Assembly: GCA_038237475.1 (NCBI GenBank)
Contig: JBBRYS010000011.1
Coordinates: 114,784 to 178,783, forward strand
Source: JAOAPY01 sp038237475
GTDB taxonomy: Bacteria; Acidobacteriota; Blastocatellia; Pyrinomonadales; Pyrinomonadaceae
Direction of reading: 5' to 3'
Length of the DNA: 64,000 nucleotides
A program made the translations under genes and the position numbers. The first letter of the stretch is position 1. Each line of letters opens with the position of its first letter. The notes beneath the pieces were generated by a model. The model made no database searches. It was not told where the DNA came from and saw only the letters and a list, made by a program, of their open reading frames with translations. This document shows positions 1 to 7,579 of the stretch, one piece after another.

Positions 1-123
1 CGCGGCATAGACCGCTGACGAAAGCCAACGCAAGCCGGCCTTGCGGAGATAGGAGAGGATAATTGCCACCAGCAGAAAGGATTCAAAACCCTCGCGTAAA
101 ATGATAATGAATGAACTAAGCAT
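1..123 (-). CDS. FTR1-family iron permease, N-terminal part (runs off window)
   Basis: Reading the minus strand from the ATG at 123 gives 41 residues with no stop before the window edge, beginning MLSSFIIILREGFESFLL. The REGFE motif inside the first hydrophobic helix is the hallmark of FTR1/EfeU-type high-affinity iron permeases, where REGxE forms the iron path. Established knowledge: these inner-membrane proteins import ferric iron, often with a ferroxidase or cupredoxin partner. The rest of the gene lies outside the window, so partners cannot be seen. A purine-rich GAAAGGG lies upstream of the start, and a Fur-like palindrome lies about 100 bp upstream. Confidence 0.82.
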   Translation of the reverse strand, partial: MLSSFIIILREGFESFLLVAIILSYLRKAGLRWLSSAVYAA

Positions 124-218
124 AAAAAGACGGCCCTTTCACAGAGCGAGACCTGATTTGATTCAATTGCCTGGCGTGCAAGCCGTGATCCTGTCGCAAG
201 CCGCGCCCAGTTTACCCT

Positions 219-239
219 AATTGAAAATAGATTTCAATT
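219..239. promoter_or_regulatory. Perfect 8-bp inverted repeat, Fur-like operator candidate
   Basis: AATTGAAA and TTTCAATT are perfect inverted repeats separated by five bases. The 21-bp AT-rich palindrome is in the gap between the iron permease start (123, minus) and the end of the DUF3108 gene (304). Fur-family operators are AT-rich palindromes of about this length, and the neighbour is an iron transporter, so iron-dependent repression is the natural reading. The exact sequence differs from the E. coli Fur box, so this is inference. Confidence 0.5.
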
Positions 240-303
240 TCAGAAGAAGGATTGTGAGCATGAACCATGGAGGGAAGAGGCGAATAGGGACTCCTCTCGA
301 AGA

Positions 304-1836
304 TTACTGGCGGTTAAGAGGGACGATTACCAGATCTACTCGCAATTGACCAAGTTCCGTCGTGGCCGTTAGCCGAAGAGGCAGGCGTCGATCATCCTCG
401 CTGATCCAGGCCCGCAGTGCGAACTTGTCAGGCTGCTGATCGTCAGTTGTCAGGGAAAGCTGAATAGCGGGAATTTTTTGTGAGCCCAGCTGCACCGTCT
501 CACGGCGGAGTGCCGTGATGATCAAGGTTTTAGCCCGGCCATTCACCAGGATCGAAACCGCATTTCGTTTGGGAGGTGTCAGATTCATCGTTCGCGCCGC
601 ATAAAAAATTGACAGATAATCATGCGTGCCGACCGGCATCTCGATCTTGCGGCCCTGTTCAGTCGTGGCTGTGCCGTAGTCCTGATTTACAGTCAGAATC
701 TCACTGCTGCGGCGATTTCCTTCGGCGATTTTCAATTCCGAGCGGAAGGGCAGCAGCGTTTGGGGATCGACATAGGAGGAAAGCTCATCTTTGGCAAAAA
801 ATAATCGCTGCGCGGCATTCGTCGTCTCGGCCAGTACGGTAAATAACAAGCCGTCATGATCAAAGAACCGGCCTCGTGGACGAATCTGAAAGGAGACGGT
901 GCCCACCGGTTGCTGAACCGAAGCCAGGTAGGCCTGGTAAGTGAGTTGCTCACCAACCTTGAAGGGAAGGCCGAGTGGTGTGCCAATAACCGGCGTGCCG
1001 GCAGGACCAGGAGTTGGCGTCGGAATCTCAACGGGCTTGGGTGTAACTTTCGAAGGCAGTACCGGGACCATCTGTGATCCGGCCAGCTCAGCTCGGATTT
1101 CACCATTGGGCGCTTTTGCAGTTACCAGTACGGGAACGTGACGCACGTCGTCTGTGAAATAGATCTGGATACGATATCTATTCGCCGATGAGTCGTTGGT
1201 CACGCGAACCTGGGTAGCTATCGCATTGAACGAGCCAACATTCGTCCTGATAGATTCGTGGCCCTTTACTTTCAACTCCACCTGATAGTCCTGGGCTTCG
1301 GTGCGAACTGTCAGGAAGTAAGTTGAACCTTCGGCGAGCGGCAGGGCCCGCAATCGATAGACAGCGGCAAGCAGATCGTAGCTGCCGGCAAATGTTCCCA
1401 TCCTCAGCTTGTCAGGAATGGCGTCCGTACCGGCCGGTTGATTGAACTCAGTCGACGCGTCGGAGCCGTGAGCCGCTTCGCTCGCTACCCGTTGAACTCG
1501 AAAGGGCTGACCGTTACTGGGATCAACCCAGCTGGTGTAATCGTTATTGAGGGCAAACAAAGCGGCGTAGACTACGCCTGTTGTTTCGACATGGGCACGC
1601 AGTTCGACTGCTTCACGACCGTAGAAGTTGCCGCGGGCCGCGACGAACAGTTCGACATGTCCGGCAGTGACAAAGTTGGAGAAAGAAACGTTATAGGTTA
1701 GTCGTTCACCTACAACATAGGGAGTTTCTGATAATGGAAGGACGGAAGCCTCGTGCTTGCGCTGTGCCAGGGCCGCCGGCGCCAGAGCTATGAGGATGAC
1801 AAGAGAACTGGCCAGGGCCATTAGGGAACGTTTCAA
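304..1836 (-). CDS. Secreted protein with two DUF3108 domains
   Basis: About 510 residues. A TTG start at 1836 is preferred: AAAGGTGA lies eight bases upstream, and the product then begins with a clean signal peptide (KR followed by a hydrophobic stretch ending APAALA-Q). A GTG at 1848 or 1890 is possible but leaves a poor leader. Two copies of the DUF3108 pattern are visible. The first follows 'VVGERLTYNV' and the second 'KVGEQLTYQAY'; each continues with FALNNDYTSWVDP-like or FFAKDELSSYVDP-like strands. A Pro/Thr-rich linker (IPTPTPGP) joins them. DUF3108 proteins are periplasmic or surface beta-rich proteins of unknown role. The gene follows pyrF in the same direction, 123 bp downstream. 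Confidence 0.87.
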   Translation of the reverse strand: MKRSLMALASSLVILIALAPAALAQRKHEASVLPLSETPYVVGERLTYNVSFSNFVTAGHVELFVAARGNFYGREAVELRAHVETTGVVYAALFALNNDYTSWVDPSNGQPFRVQRVASEAAHGSDASTEFNQPAGTDAIPDKLRMGTFAGSYDLLAAVYRLRALPLAEGSTYFLTVRTEAQDYQVELKVKGHESIRTNVGSFNAIATQVRVTNDSSANRYRIQIYFTDDVRHVPVLVTAKAPNGEIRAELAGSQMVPVLPSKVTPKPVEIPTPTPGPAGTPVIGTPLGLPFKVGEQLTYQAYLASVQQPVGTVSFQIRPRGRFFDHDGLLFTVLAETTNAAQRLFFAKDELSSYVDPQTLLPFRSELKIAEGNRRSSEILTVNQDYGTATTEQGRKIEMPVGTHDYLSIFYAARTMNLTPPKRNAVSILVNGRAKTLIITALRRETVQLGSQKIPAIQLSLTTDDQQPDKFALRAWISEDDRRLPLRLTATTELGQLRVDLVIVPLNRQ

Positions 1837-1959
1837 ATCCGAGGTCACCTTTGCATGATAATGGTTAGATCCGAGGAAGAGCAAATACACGTCCCAGAGA
1901 TGCTACACGCATCTTAGTCGCGATAGTTCCAGTTTGCTTCACAATTGCGCGCCAAAACA

Positions 1960-2682
1960 TCAGACGGTTTCTAGTTCTGAGATGATGGAGTGCGCGGCCT
2001 GAACCGGATCCAGCGCTTCGATGATGGGCCTGCCAATTACCAGATAGTCAGAACCTGCGCGCAAAGCCTGGCTGGGAGTCATCACTCGTTTTTGGTCGTT
2101 GACCTCTGCGCCCCCAGGGCGTACACCCGGCGTGACGATCAAAAACTTTCCCGGTACCTTGGCTCTAATTGCGGTAATTTCGAGAGGAGACGCGACGACT
2201 CCATCCAAACCACTCGCCGCGCACAACTGCGCCAGCGCGGTCACCTGTTCTGCCGCGTTATTCGCGACGCCAGTCTCCCGCATCACCTTTGCATCGGCGC
2301 TCGTTAGGAGAGTCACGCCAATTACACTGGGCCGCTCAAGCCCTTCCCGCCCGGAAACTTCATTGACCGCCGCAGTCGTACGACTCATCATCTCGCTCCC
2401 ACCGCTCGCGTGGACATTAAAAATCGAGACACCGAGGCGCGTTGCTTCGACCGCCGCACAGACCACCGTGTTGGGAATGTCGTGAAATTTCAAATCAAGA
2501 AAAACCTTCCCTCCGGCGCCGACGACATCGCGAACTATGGAGGGTCCTGCGGCGGTGAAGAGTTGCAGCCCGATTTTGAACATACCCACGATGTCGCGTA
2601 GCGCTACAAAGAGCTCGCGCGCTTTTTGTGAGCTGTCCACGTCCAGCGCGACAATCAGTTTATTGCCAGGTGTCTTAATCAT
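1960..2682 (-). CDS. pyrF: Orotidine 5'-phosphate decarboxylase
   Basis: 240 residues, the usual length for the bacterial type I enzyme. It converts OMP to UMP, the last step of de novo UMP synthesis, in the cytoplasm. The N-terminal strand KLIVALDVD and the catalytic D-x-K-x-x-D signature (D63, K65, D68 in FLDLKFHDIPNT) are intact. The C-terminal phosphate-binding segment VTPGVRPGG...VIGRPI is also present. It lies 44 bp downstream of pyrD on the same strand, so the two are probably cotranscribed, and it is divergent from pyrR-pyrB-pyrC. Confidence 0.96.
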   Translation of the reverse strand: MIKTPGNKLIVALDVDSSQKARELFVALRDIVGMFKIGLQLFTAAGPSIVRDVVGAGGKVFLDLKFHDIPNTVVCAAVEATRLGVSIFNVHASGGSEMMSRTTAAVNEVSGREGLERPSVIGVTLLTSADAKVMRETGVANNAAEQVTALAQLCAASGLDGVVASPLEITAIRAKVPGKFLIVTPGVRPGGAEVNDQKRVMTPSQALRAGSDYLVIGRPIIEALDPVQAAHSIISELETV

Positions 2683-2726
2683 GAAGTGTCTATTTGGGAG
2701 ATCTCTAAACTACTTCCGCGCCAACG

Positions 2727-3845
2727 TCAGCTCTTAGTAAATTCTCCGGCCCGGCAACCGACTGCGTCATCGATGGAAGCAAATCCTTCTCGTTTCAAAA
2801 TTTCAACCAGGCCCCTGTTTATCTTATTGGCGATTGCTGGACCCTGATAGATGAATCCGGTGTAGAGCTGCACCAGGCTCGAGCCCGCGCAGATTTTGTC
2901 CCACGCATCTTGGGCTGTAAAGATACCACCTACCCCGATGATTTTCATCGCGCCGCTCGAAAGATGATACAGATGTGCGATCATTCGTGTCGCGCGGGCT
3001 TGCAAAGGCATTCCACTTAAGCCGCCGGCGCCGCAAGCCGTGACTGTTCCGACCGCTGTTTTCAATCCGTCGCGTGCAATCGTGGTGTTGGTCGCGATCA
3101 GACCTGCGATGTTGGCCCGCCGGGCTACCGAGACAATTAGTTCCATTTCGCCCTCGGTGAGATCCGGGGCCAGCTTCACCAGCAAAGGCACAGGGCGTGG
3201 GCGCGAGTGGTGGAGCGCCAGTTCATGATTCCGTTGTTGTAGCGCGCTCAGCAGCATTTCAAGTTGCGTCGACTGCTGCAGTTCTCGCAACCCCGGGGTG
3301 TTGGGAGAGCTCACATTGATCGCGATGTAGTCGGCAACTGGATAGACTGCCGCGAAGCTGTTGAGGTAATCCAACACAGCTTCTTCGTTGGTGGCCGCGC
3401 GACTCTTACCGATGCTGACACCGAGGACGAAGTCGTGTCCGAGCTTGCCGGCCCGCTCTGCAAACGCGTCTGCACCATCGTTATTAAAACCCGCGCGATT
3501 GATTAGCCCCTGATCCATTGGCAGGCGAAAGAGACGCGGTTTTGGATTTCCCGGTTGGGGCAGAGCAGTGACCGTGCCGGCTTCGATGTGTCCAAAACCC
3601 AAAGCTGCCAACTCGTCGAGTGCCACTCCATTCTTGTCGAAGCCGGCTGCGAGTCCGACTGGATTGTTGAAGCTGAGGCCAAAGCGTTCGAGCGGTGCGA
3701 ACTTCGACGCTACCGAATCACCGGCCATGAACTTGCGCAGGAGCGGGGAGCGAAACAAGAAGGGAAGGGAATGCAACGCCAGTTCGTGAGCCGTCTCTGG
3801 CGGCAGGCGAAACAGAATCGGGCGCAGCAGTGTTCGATAGAGCAT
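2727..3845 (-). CDS. pyrD: Dihydroorotate dehydrogenase (quinone), class 2
   Basis: 372 residues from the ATG at 3845, which starts MLYRTLLRPILFRLPPE. An upstream in-frame start at 3893 would add 16 residues outside the family pattern. The enzyme oxidises dihydroorotate to orotate and passes electrons through FMN to membrane quinone. The amphipathic N-terminal helix pair (LFRLPPETAHELAL, about residues 11-25) is typical of the membrane-associated class 2 enzyme. NPVGLAAGFDKNG, NRAGFNNDG and the active-site INVSSPNTPGLR segment with catalytic Ser are all present. It is the first gene of the pyrD-pyrF pair. Confidence 0.95.
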   Translation of the reverse strand: MLYRTLLRPILFRLPPETAHELALHSLPFLFRSPLLRKFMAGDSVASKFAPLERFGLSFNNPVGLAAGFDKNGVALDELAALGFGHIEAGTVTALPQPGNPKPRLFRLPMDQGLINRAGFNNDGADAFAERAGKLGHDFVLGVSIGKSRAATNEEAVLDYLNSFAAVYPVADYIAINVSSPNTPGLRELQQSTQLEMLLSALQQRNHELALHHSRPRPVPLLVKLAPDLTEGEMELIVSVARRANIAGLIATNTTIARDGLKTAVGTVTACGAGGLSGMPLQARATRMIAHLYHLSSGAMKIIGVGGIFTAQDAWDKICAGSSLVQLYTGFIYQGPAIANKINRGLVEILKREGFASIDDAVGCRAGEFTKS

Positions 3846-3886
3846 GGAAGGTCTTGAGACTAGCAGAGCGAGGCAGGAACTTCCAA

Positions 3887-3972
3887 GTTTCAAGTTTCAG
3901 TCCCAGAGTCGCGGGCGCGTAAAGGCCGATAGCAACGCGCCAACTTCGAACATAGACCATGAAACTTGAAAC
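3887..3972. repeat. Inverted repeat pair in the divergent pyr promoter region
   Basis: GTTTCAAGTTTCA at 3887-3899 and its exact reverse complement TGAAACTTGAAAC at 3960-3972 flank 60 bp in the gap between pyrD (start 3845, minus) and pyrR (start 4023, plus). Each arm also contains an internal TTTCAAGTTTC-like repeat. It could be a paired regulator site, a cruciform or RNA stem, or a dispersed repeat element inserted between the two operons. Confidence 0.7.
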
Positions 3973-3985
3973 CTGAGACTGCTCC

Positions 3986-4015
3986 TTGTCACGCTAAGGA
4001 CCTTCTTGTTAGTAT
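3986..4015 (+). promoter_or_regulatory. Candidate sigma-70-type promoter for pyrR
   Basis: TTGTCA at 3986-3991 and TAGTAT at 4010-4015 are separated by 18 bp and point toward pyrR. If used, transcription would start within a few bases of the pyrR ATG at 4023, giving a very short or leaderless message. No Shine-Dalgarno sequence is visible before that ATG. This is a consensus reading only. Confidence 0.35.
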
Positions 4016-4022
4016 CCCGGCG

Positions 4023-4592
4023 ATGGAATTCACTGAGAGAGCTCGGATCATGGACGGAGCCCGCATCAATCGTGCGCTGGCTCGACTTTCGTCTGAGATT
4101 GTTGAAGAGAATCATGGCACCAGCGATCTCTACCTGGTTGGGATTCGACGCCGCGGCGTGCCTCTGGCTGAACGCCTCGCCGACAAGATCGCAGACCTCG
4201 AGGGCGTGCGCCCACCGGTAGGAATTGTCGATATCACCCTTTATAGAGATGATTTGTCGACAGTAGGGGCCAAGCCAATCGTGAATCGGACCGAACTCGA
4301 GGACATAGAGGGCCGCAATATTGTTCTCATCGATGATGTGCTTTACACCGGCCGGACCATTCGCGCAGCTTTGGACCAACTGATCGATTTTGGCCGGCCC
4401 CGACGCGTGCAGTTGGCAGTGCTAATCGATCGCGGCAAGGAACATCGAGAGCTGCCGATTCAAGCAGATTACGTCGGCAAACTCGTCCCAACCAAGAGGA
4501 GCGAGATCATCAAGGTCATGCTAAATGAGTTTGATGAGGAAGAAGGAGTGGTAATCGTCGAACGCCCGGCGGCAGCGGCGGAAACGGTTTAG
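4023..4592 (+). CDS. pyrR: Bifunctional pyr operon regulator / uracil phosphoribosyltransferase PyrR
   Basis: 189 residues from the ATG at 4023; an in-frame start at 3966 would add a poorly conserved leader. The protein opens RARIMDGARINRALARLSSEI, as PyrR proteins do. The PRPP-binding loop VLIDDVLYTGRT and the conserved LVGIRRRGVPLAERLA segment are present. Established role: PyrR binds pyr mRNA with UMP and promotes attenuation in Gram-positives, and has weak uracil phosphoribosyltransferase activity. It heads pyrR-pyrB-pyrC and is divergent from pyrD-pyrF. An intrinsic terminator overlaps its 3' end, which could attenuate the downstream genes. I could not identify a PyrR-binding RNA loop. 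Confidence 0.94.
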   Translation: MEFTERARIMDGARINRALARLSSEIVEENHGTSDLYLVGIRRRGVPLAERLADKIADLEGVRPPVGIVDITLYRDDLSTVGAKPIVNRTELEDIEGRNIVLIDDVLYTGRTIRAALDQLIDFGRPRRVQLAVLIDRGKEHRELPIQADYVGKLVPTKRSEIIKVMLNEFDEEEGVVIVERPAAAAETV

Positions 4593-4594
4593 AC

Positions 4595-4620
4595 AGCGGC
4601 CCCAGTGGCCGCTTTTTTTT
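4595..4620 (+). terminator. Intrinsic terminator between pyrR and pyrB
   Basis: AGCGGCC (4595-4601), a CCAGT loop and GGCCGCT (4607-4613) form a 7-bp stem followed directly by a run of eight T (4613-4620). It begins three bases after the pyrR stop codon. Its place inside the apparent operon suggests conditional termination before pyrB, but no competing antiterminator was recognised. Confidence 0.8.
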
Positions 4621-4728
4621 AACGATCGAGGCACTTGAATTCTGCTTCGATGTTCGCCGCAGCGGTGCGACGTGAACAGAAATTTCAATGCCGAGCAAAA
4701 CCAACGACCACAGTCCAAGCCCCTCGTA

Positions 4729-5733
4729 ATGCAAACTGTCTTCAATTATCGCCATCTGCTGGGCATCAGCGAGCTGTCTTCCGGCGAGATCACACATCTG
4801 TTGGATACCGCCGAGACTTTTCGCGACGTCTCGCGACGTGAGATCAAGAAGGTCCCGGCGTTGCGAGGCCGTACTGTCATAAATCTTTTTTTTGAACCGT
4901 CGACTCGCACCAGGACCTCTTTTGAAATTGCCGCCAAGAGATTATCGGCTGATGCCATCAACATCAGCGTCTCGAACTCGAGCGTCAGCAAGGGGGAGAC
5001 TCTCCTTGATACAGCGCGCAACCTCGAGGCGATGTCGCCTGACTGCATCGTGCTGCGTCATTCCATGGCCGGCGCGCCTTATCATCTGGCCAGAATTTGT
5101 AATGCGTCAATTGTGAATGCAGGCGACGGGGCTCATGAGCACCCGACCCAGGCATTGTTGGACGCACTGACAATCCGGGAACGAAAGGGAAAGATCGAGG
5201 GACTGAAAGTAGCCATCATCGGCGACATGCTTCATTCTCGAGTGGCGCGTTCGAATATTCATTTGCTGACAAAACTTGGCGCCACTGTTCGCATTGCGGG
5301 CCCGGGCACAATGGTGCCCGAACAGTTCGCCGAACTGGTGCCTGAGGGATTGGAGATTGCGCCAAACGTGGCCGCTGCGGTAGCCGGCGCGGACGTCGTG
5401 ATGATTCTCCGCATTCAACGCGAGCGGCAGGACTCCGCTTTTTTCCCATCTTTGCGTGAATACGCCATTCACTATGGGCTGCATGCGGACCATCTTAAGC
5501 AAGCCGCGGCCGATGCCATCGTGATGCATCCCGGTCCCATCAATCGCGGAATCGAAATCGCCTCGGAACTGGCAGACGGTAATCAGTCGTTGATTTTGGA
5601 TCAGGTGGCGAATGGCGTCGCAGTGCGGATGGCAGTCCTATATCTGCTGGCAGGTGGCTCGCGGGACGGGTTCATTGAAGAAAGCGATGGACCAAAAACC
5701 GGCGAGAAGAAACGTCGGGAAAGCAAAGCATGA
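4729..5733 (+). CDS. pyrB: Aspartate carbamoyltransferase catalytic subunit
   Basis: 334 residues from the ATG at 4729. A GTG at 4672 is also in frame and would add 19 polar residues; neither has a convincing ribosome site, so the start is uncertain. The enzyme joins carbamoyl phosphate to aspartate, the committed pyrimidine step. The carbamoyl-phosphate loop FFEPSTRTRTSFE, the SVSKGETLLDTA loop, the HPTQALLD segment and the MHPGPINRG C-terminal motif are intact. No pyrI regulatory chain is nearby. The stop overlaps the pyrC start (ATGA), so the two are translationally coupled. Confidence 0.95.
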   Translation: MQTVFNYRHLLGISELSSGEITHLLDTAETFRDVSRREIKKVPALRGRTVINLFFEPSTRTRTSFEIAAKRLSADAINISVSNSSVSKGETLLDTARNLEAMSPDCIVLRHSMAGAPYHLARICNASIVNAGDGAHEHPTQALLDALTIRERKGKIEGLKVAIIGDMLHSRVARSNIHLLTKLGATVRIAGPGTMVPEQFAELVPEGLEIAPNVAAAVAGADVVMILRIQRERQDSAFFPSLREYAIHYGLHADHLKQAAADAIVMHPGPINRGIEIASELADGNQSLILDQVANGVAVRMAVLYLLAGGSRDGFIEESDGPKTGEKKRRESKA

Positions 5734-7061
5734 AGCTGCTGATTGCCAATGGCTATGTAGTCGATCCGTCTCAGGGTGTTAACACGGGCCGCGATCTGTT
5801 AATCGAAGATGGACGCCTGGTTGGCCTGCTCGAGCGCGCCGAGCCTGCGCCTCAGGACGCAGAAGTGCTGGATGCGACTGGACTGATAGTCGCGCCGGGC
5901 TTTATCGATATGCATGTACACCTGCGTGAGCCCGGGCAGGAGTACAAGGAAACAATTGCGTCCGGGGCGGCGGCGGCAGTGGCCGGTGGCTGGACCAGCG
6001 TCTGCGCGATGCCGAATACGGATCCCATCAACGACAGCCCCTCGGTGACTCGCTTTATCATTGAACAGGGCGAGCGCGCGAAGCTGGCAAATGTCTTTCC
6101 AATTGGTTCGATCACGAAAGGCAGCGAGGGCCGGGAATTGGCAGAGATGGGAGAGATGAAGAGGGCCGGGATCGTCGCCGTGTCGGACGATGGTCGTCCG
6201 GTACCCAGTGCCGGAATGATGCGCCGCGCGATGGAATACGCTCGTAGTTTTGATTTGCCTGTAGTGGACCACTGTGAAGATCGTTCTCTTGCCGCGGGTG
6301 GCGTGATGCATGAAGGGCGGTGGTCACTCCTTCTCGGCCTGAAGGGTTTACCGGCCACTGCCGAAGAAGTCGATGCCATCAGAGATTGCGCTCTGGCCAG
6401 GCTGACGGGCGCGAAAGTCCATCTGGCGCACGTATCTACGCGCGGGGCGGTGGAGGCTGTGCGCCGTGCAAAAGAAATGGGTCTGGCTGTAACCTGCGAG
6501 ATTGCCCCGCATCACTGGACTCTGACTGATGAAGCGGTGAAGACCTATGACACCAACAACAAGATGAGCCCACCATTGCGCAGTCGCGATCATGTGGATG
6601 CGCTGCTCGAGGGCTTGAGCGATGGCACTATTGATGCGATTGCTACCGACCACGCACCGCACCACGCCGACGAAAAAGAACTTGAGTTTGATCAGGCTCC
6701 GTTTGGGATTACTGGATTGGAAACGGCAATTGGTTTGGCGTTTGATCTCGTACAACAGGGAGTGATTACGCTCGAGAGGCTGGTGGAACTTTGCTCGACC
6801 AGGCCGGCGAAAATTTTCGGCTTGAGCGAGCGAGGCACTCTGTCTGCGGGGGCGTGGGCAGATGTCACTCTGCTTGACCCGCACTTTGAGTGGACATTTG
6901 ACGCGCGATCTTCAAAGTCCAAAAGCCGGAACACCCCTTTTGACGGTCGCACGATGATCGGTGCCGCAGTCGCCACAATTGTGGCCGGCCGAGTTGTCTA
7001 TCTACATCCGGACTTTTCCCGCTTGACCCTAAAAACCAAAACCGCTGTAAGTTCCACTTGA
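5730..7061 (+). CDS. pyrC: Dihydroorotase, class I
   Basis: 443 residues. It cyclises carbamoyl aspartate to dihydroorotate. The metal-binding DMHVHLREPG motif lies near residues 60-69, followed by TKGSEGRELAEMGEM, HCED, HLAHVSTRGA and the catalytic ATDHAPH motif, so the active site looks complete. Length and motifs fit the class I amidohydrolase form often paired with PyrB. The start overlaps the pyrB stop by four bases. pyrE and carAB are not in this window. Confidence 0.95.
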   Translation: MKLLIANGYVVDPSQGVNTGRDLLIEDGRLVGLLERAEPAPQDAEVLDATGLIVAPGFIDMHVHLREPGQEYKETIASGAAAAVAGGWTSVCAMPNTDPINDSPSVTRFIIEQGERAKLANVFPIGSITKGSEGRELAEMGEMKRAGIVAVSDDGRPVPSAGMMRRAMEYARSFDLPVVDHCEDRSLAAGGVMHEGRWSLLLGLKGLPATAEEVDAIRDCALARLTGAKVHLAHVSTRGAVEAVRRAKEMGLAVTCEIAPHHWTLTDEAVKTYDTNNKMSPPLRSRDHVDALLEGLSDGTIDAIATDHAPHHADEKELEFDQAPFGITGLETAIGLAFDLVQQGVITLERLVELCSTRPAKIFGLSERGTLSAGAWADVTLLDPHFEWTFDARSSKSKSRNTPFDGRTMIGAAVATIVAGRVVYLHPDFSRLTLKTKTAVSST

Positions 7062-7094
7062 CTCACTCGCTGTTTCGCCAGGACATCAGCCAAC

Positions 7095-7526
7095 TCAAAC
7101 GCGAAGGACGTCGGCACGCCAATTCCTGATGGCCCGTTTTATCTCGACGGGTTTGTTCAGCTTGCCTGCGAGCACCGCGCCGACCAGTTCTTCCAGTTCT
7201 TCGTCCGGGGCGAAACGCAATGCCACCCAATGCCCGGGTTTCAGGATGCTGACTCGATCTGCGAGGGCGGGTGAAAGCACGCGCTGAGCCCGCAGTGTTT
7301 CTTCGAGGCGAATCAACCGGTCCTGAACTCTTAATGCATTGGTGCGGGCCAGCAGCGTCAGTAGCGCCAGCGCGAAGGAGACTACAACCCAACGGCCGGC
7401 ATTCCAACCTGGCGCTCTGACCATGTCAACCACCGACCAGATAAAGTTAATCAGCATCACCGGAGATAGGAAAAAGTGAAACGGCGGATGCCAGCGGGTG
7501 TGGTTCGCGAAAGTTTGATTATTCAT
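7095..7526 (-). CDS. DUF6526 family membrane protein
   Basis: 143 residues from the ATG at 7526, beginning MNNQTFANHTRWHPPFHFF. A TTG 30 bases upstream is in frame. Two hydrophobic segments are visible (PVMLINFIWSVVDMV and VVVSFALALLTLLA), followed by a soluble helical tail with RLIRLEETLRAQRVL. The NHTRWHPPFHFFLSP opening and the two helices match the DUF6526 family as I recall it. Function is unknown. It lies 54 bp downstream of the ABC exporter on the same strand. Confidence 0.75.
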   Translation of the reverse strand: MNNQTFANHTRWHPPFHFFLSPVMLINFIWSVVDMVRAPGWNAGRWVVVSFALALLTLLARTNALRVQDRLIRLEETLRAQRVLSPALADRVSILKPGHWVALRFAPDEELEELVGAVLAGKLNKPVEIKRAIRNWRADVLRV

Positions 7527-7579
7527 ATTGTTCAAAGGCAGGGTCGCCCTTCTCAAGATTTGAGACCGGGAGCAGCCTG

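Noticed and set aside
3966..4022. Upstream in-frame start for pyrR
   Set aside because: The extra residues do not resemble PyrR and overlap the inverted-repeat and promoter region.
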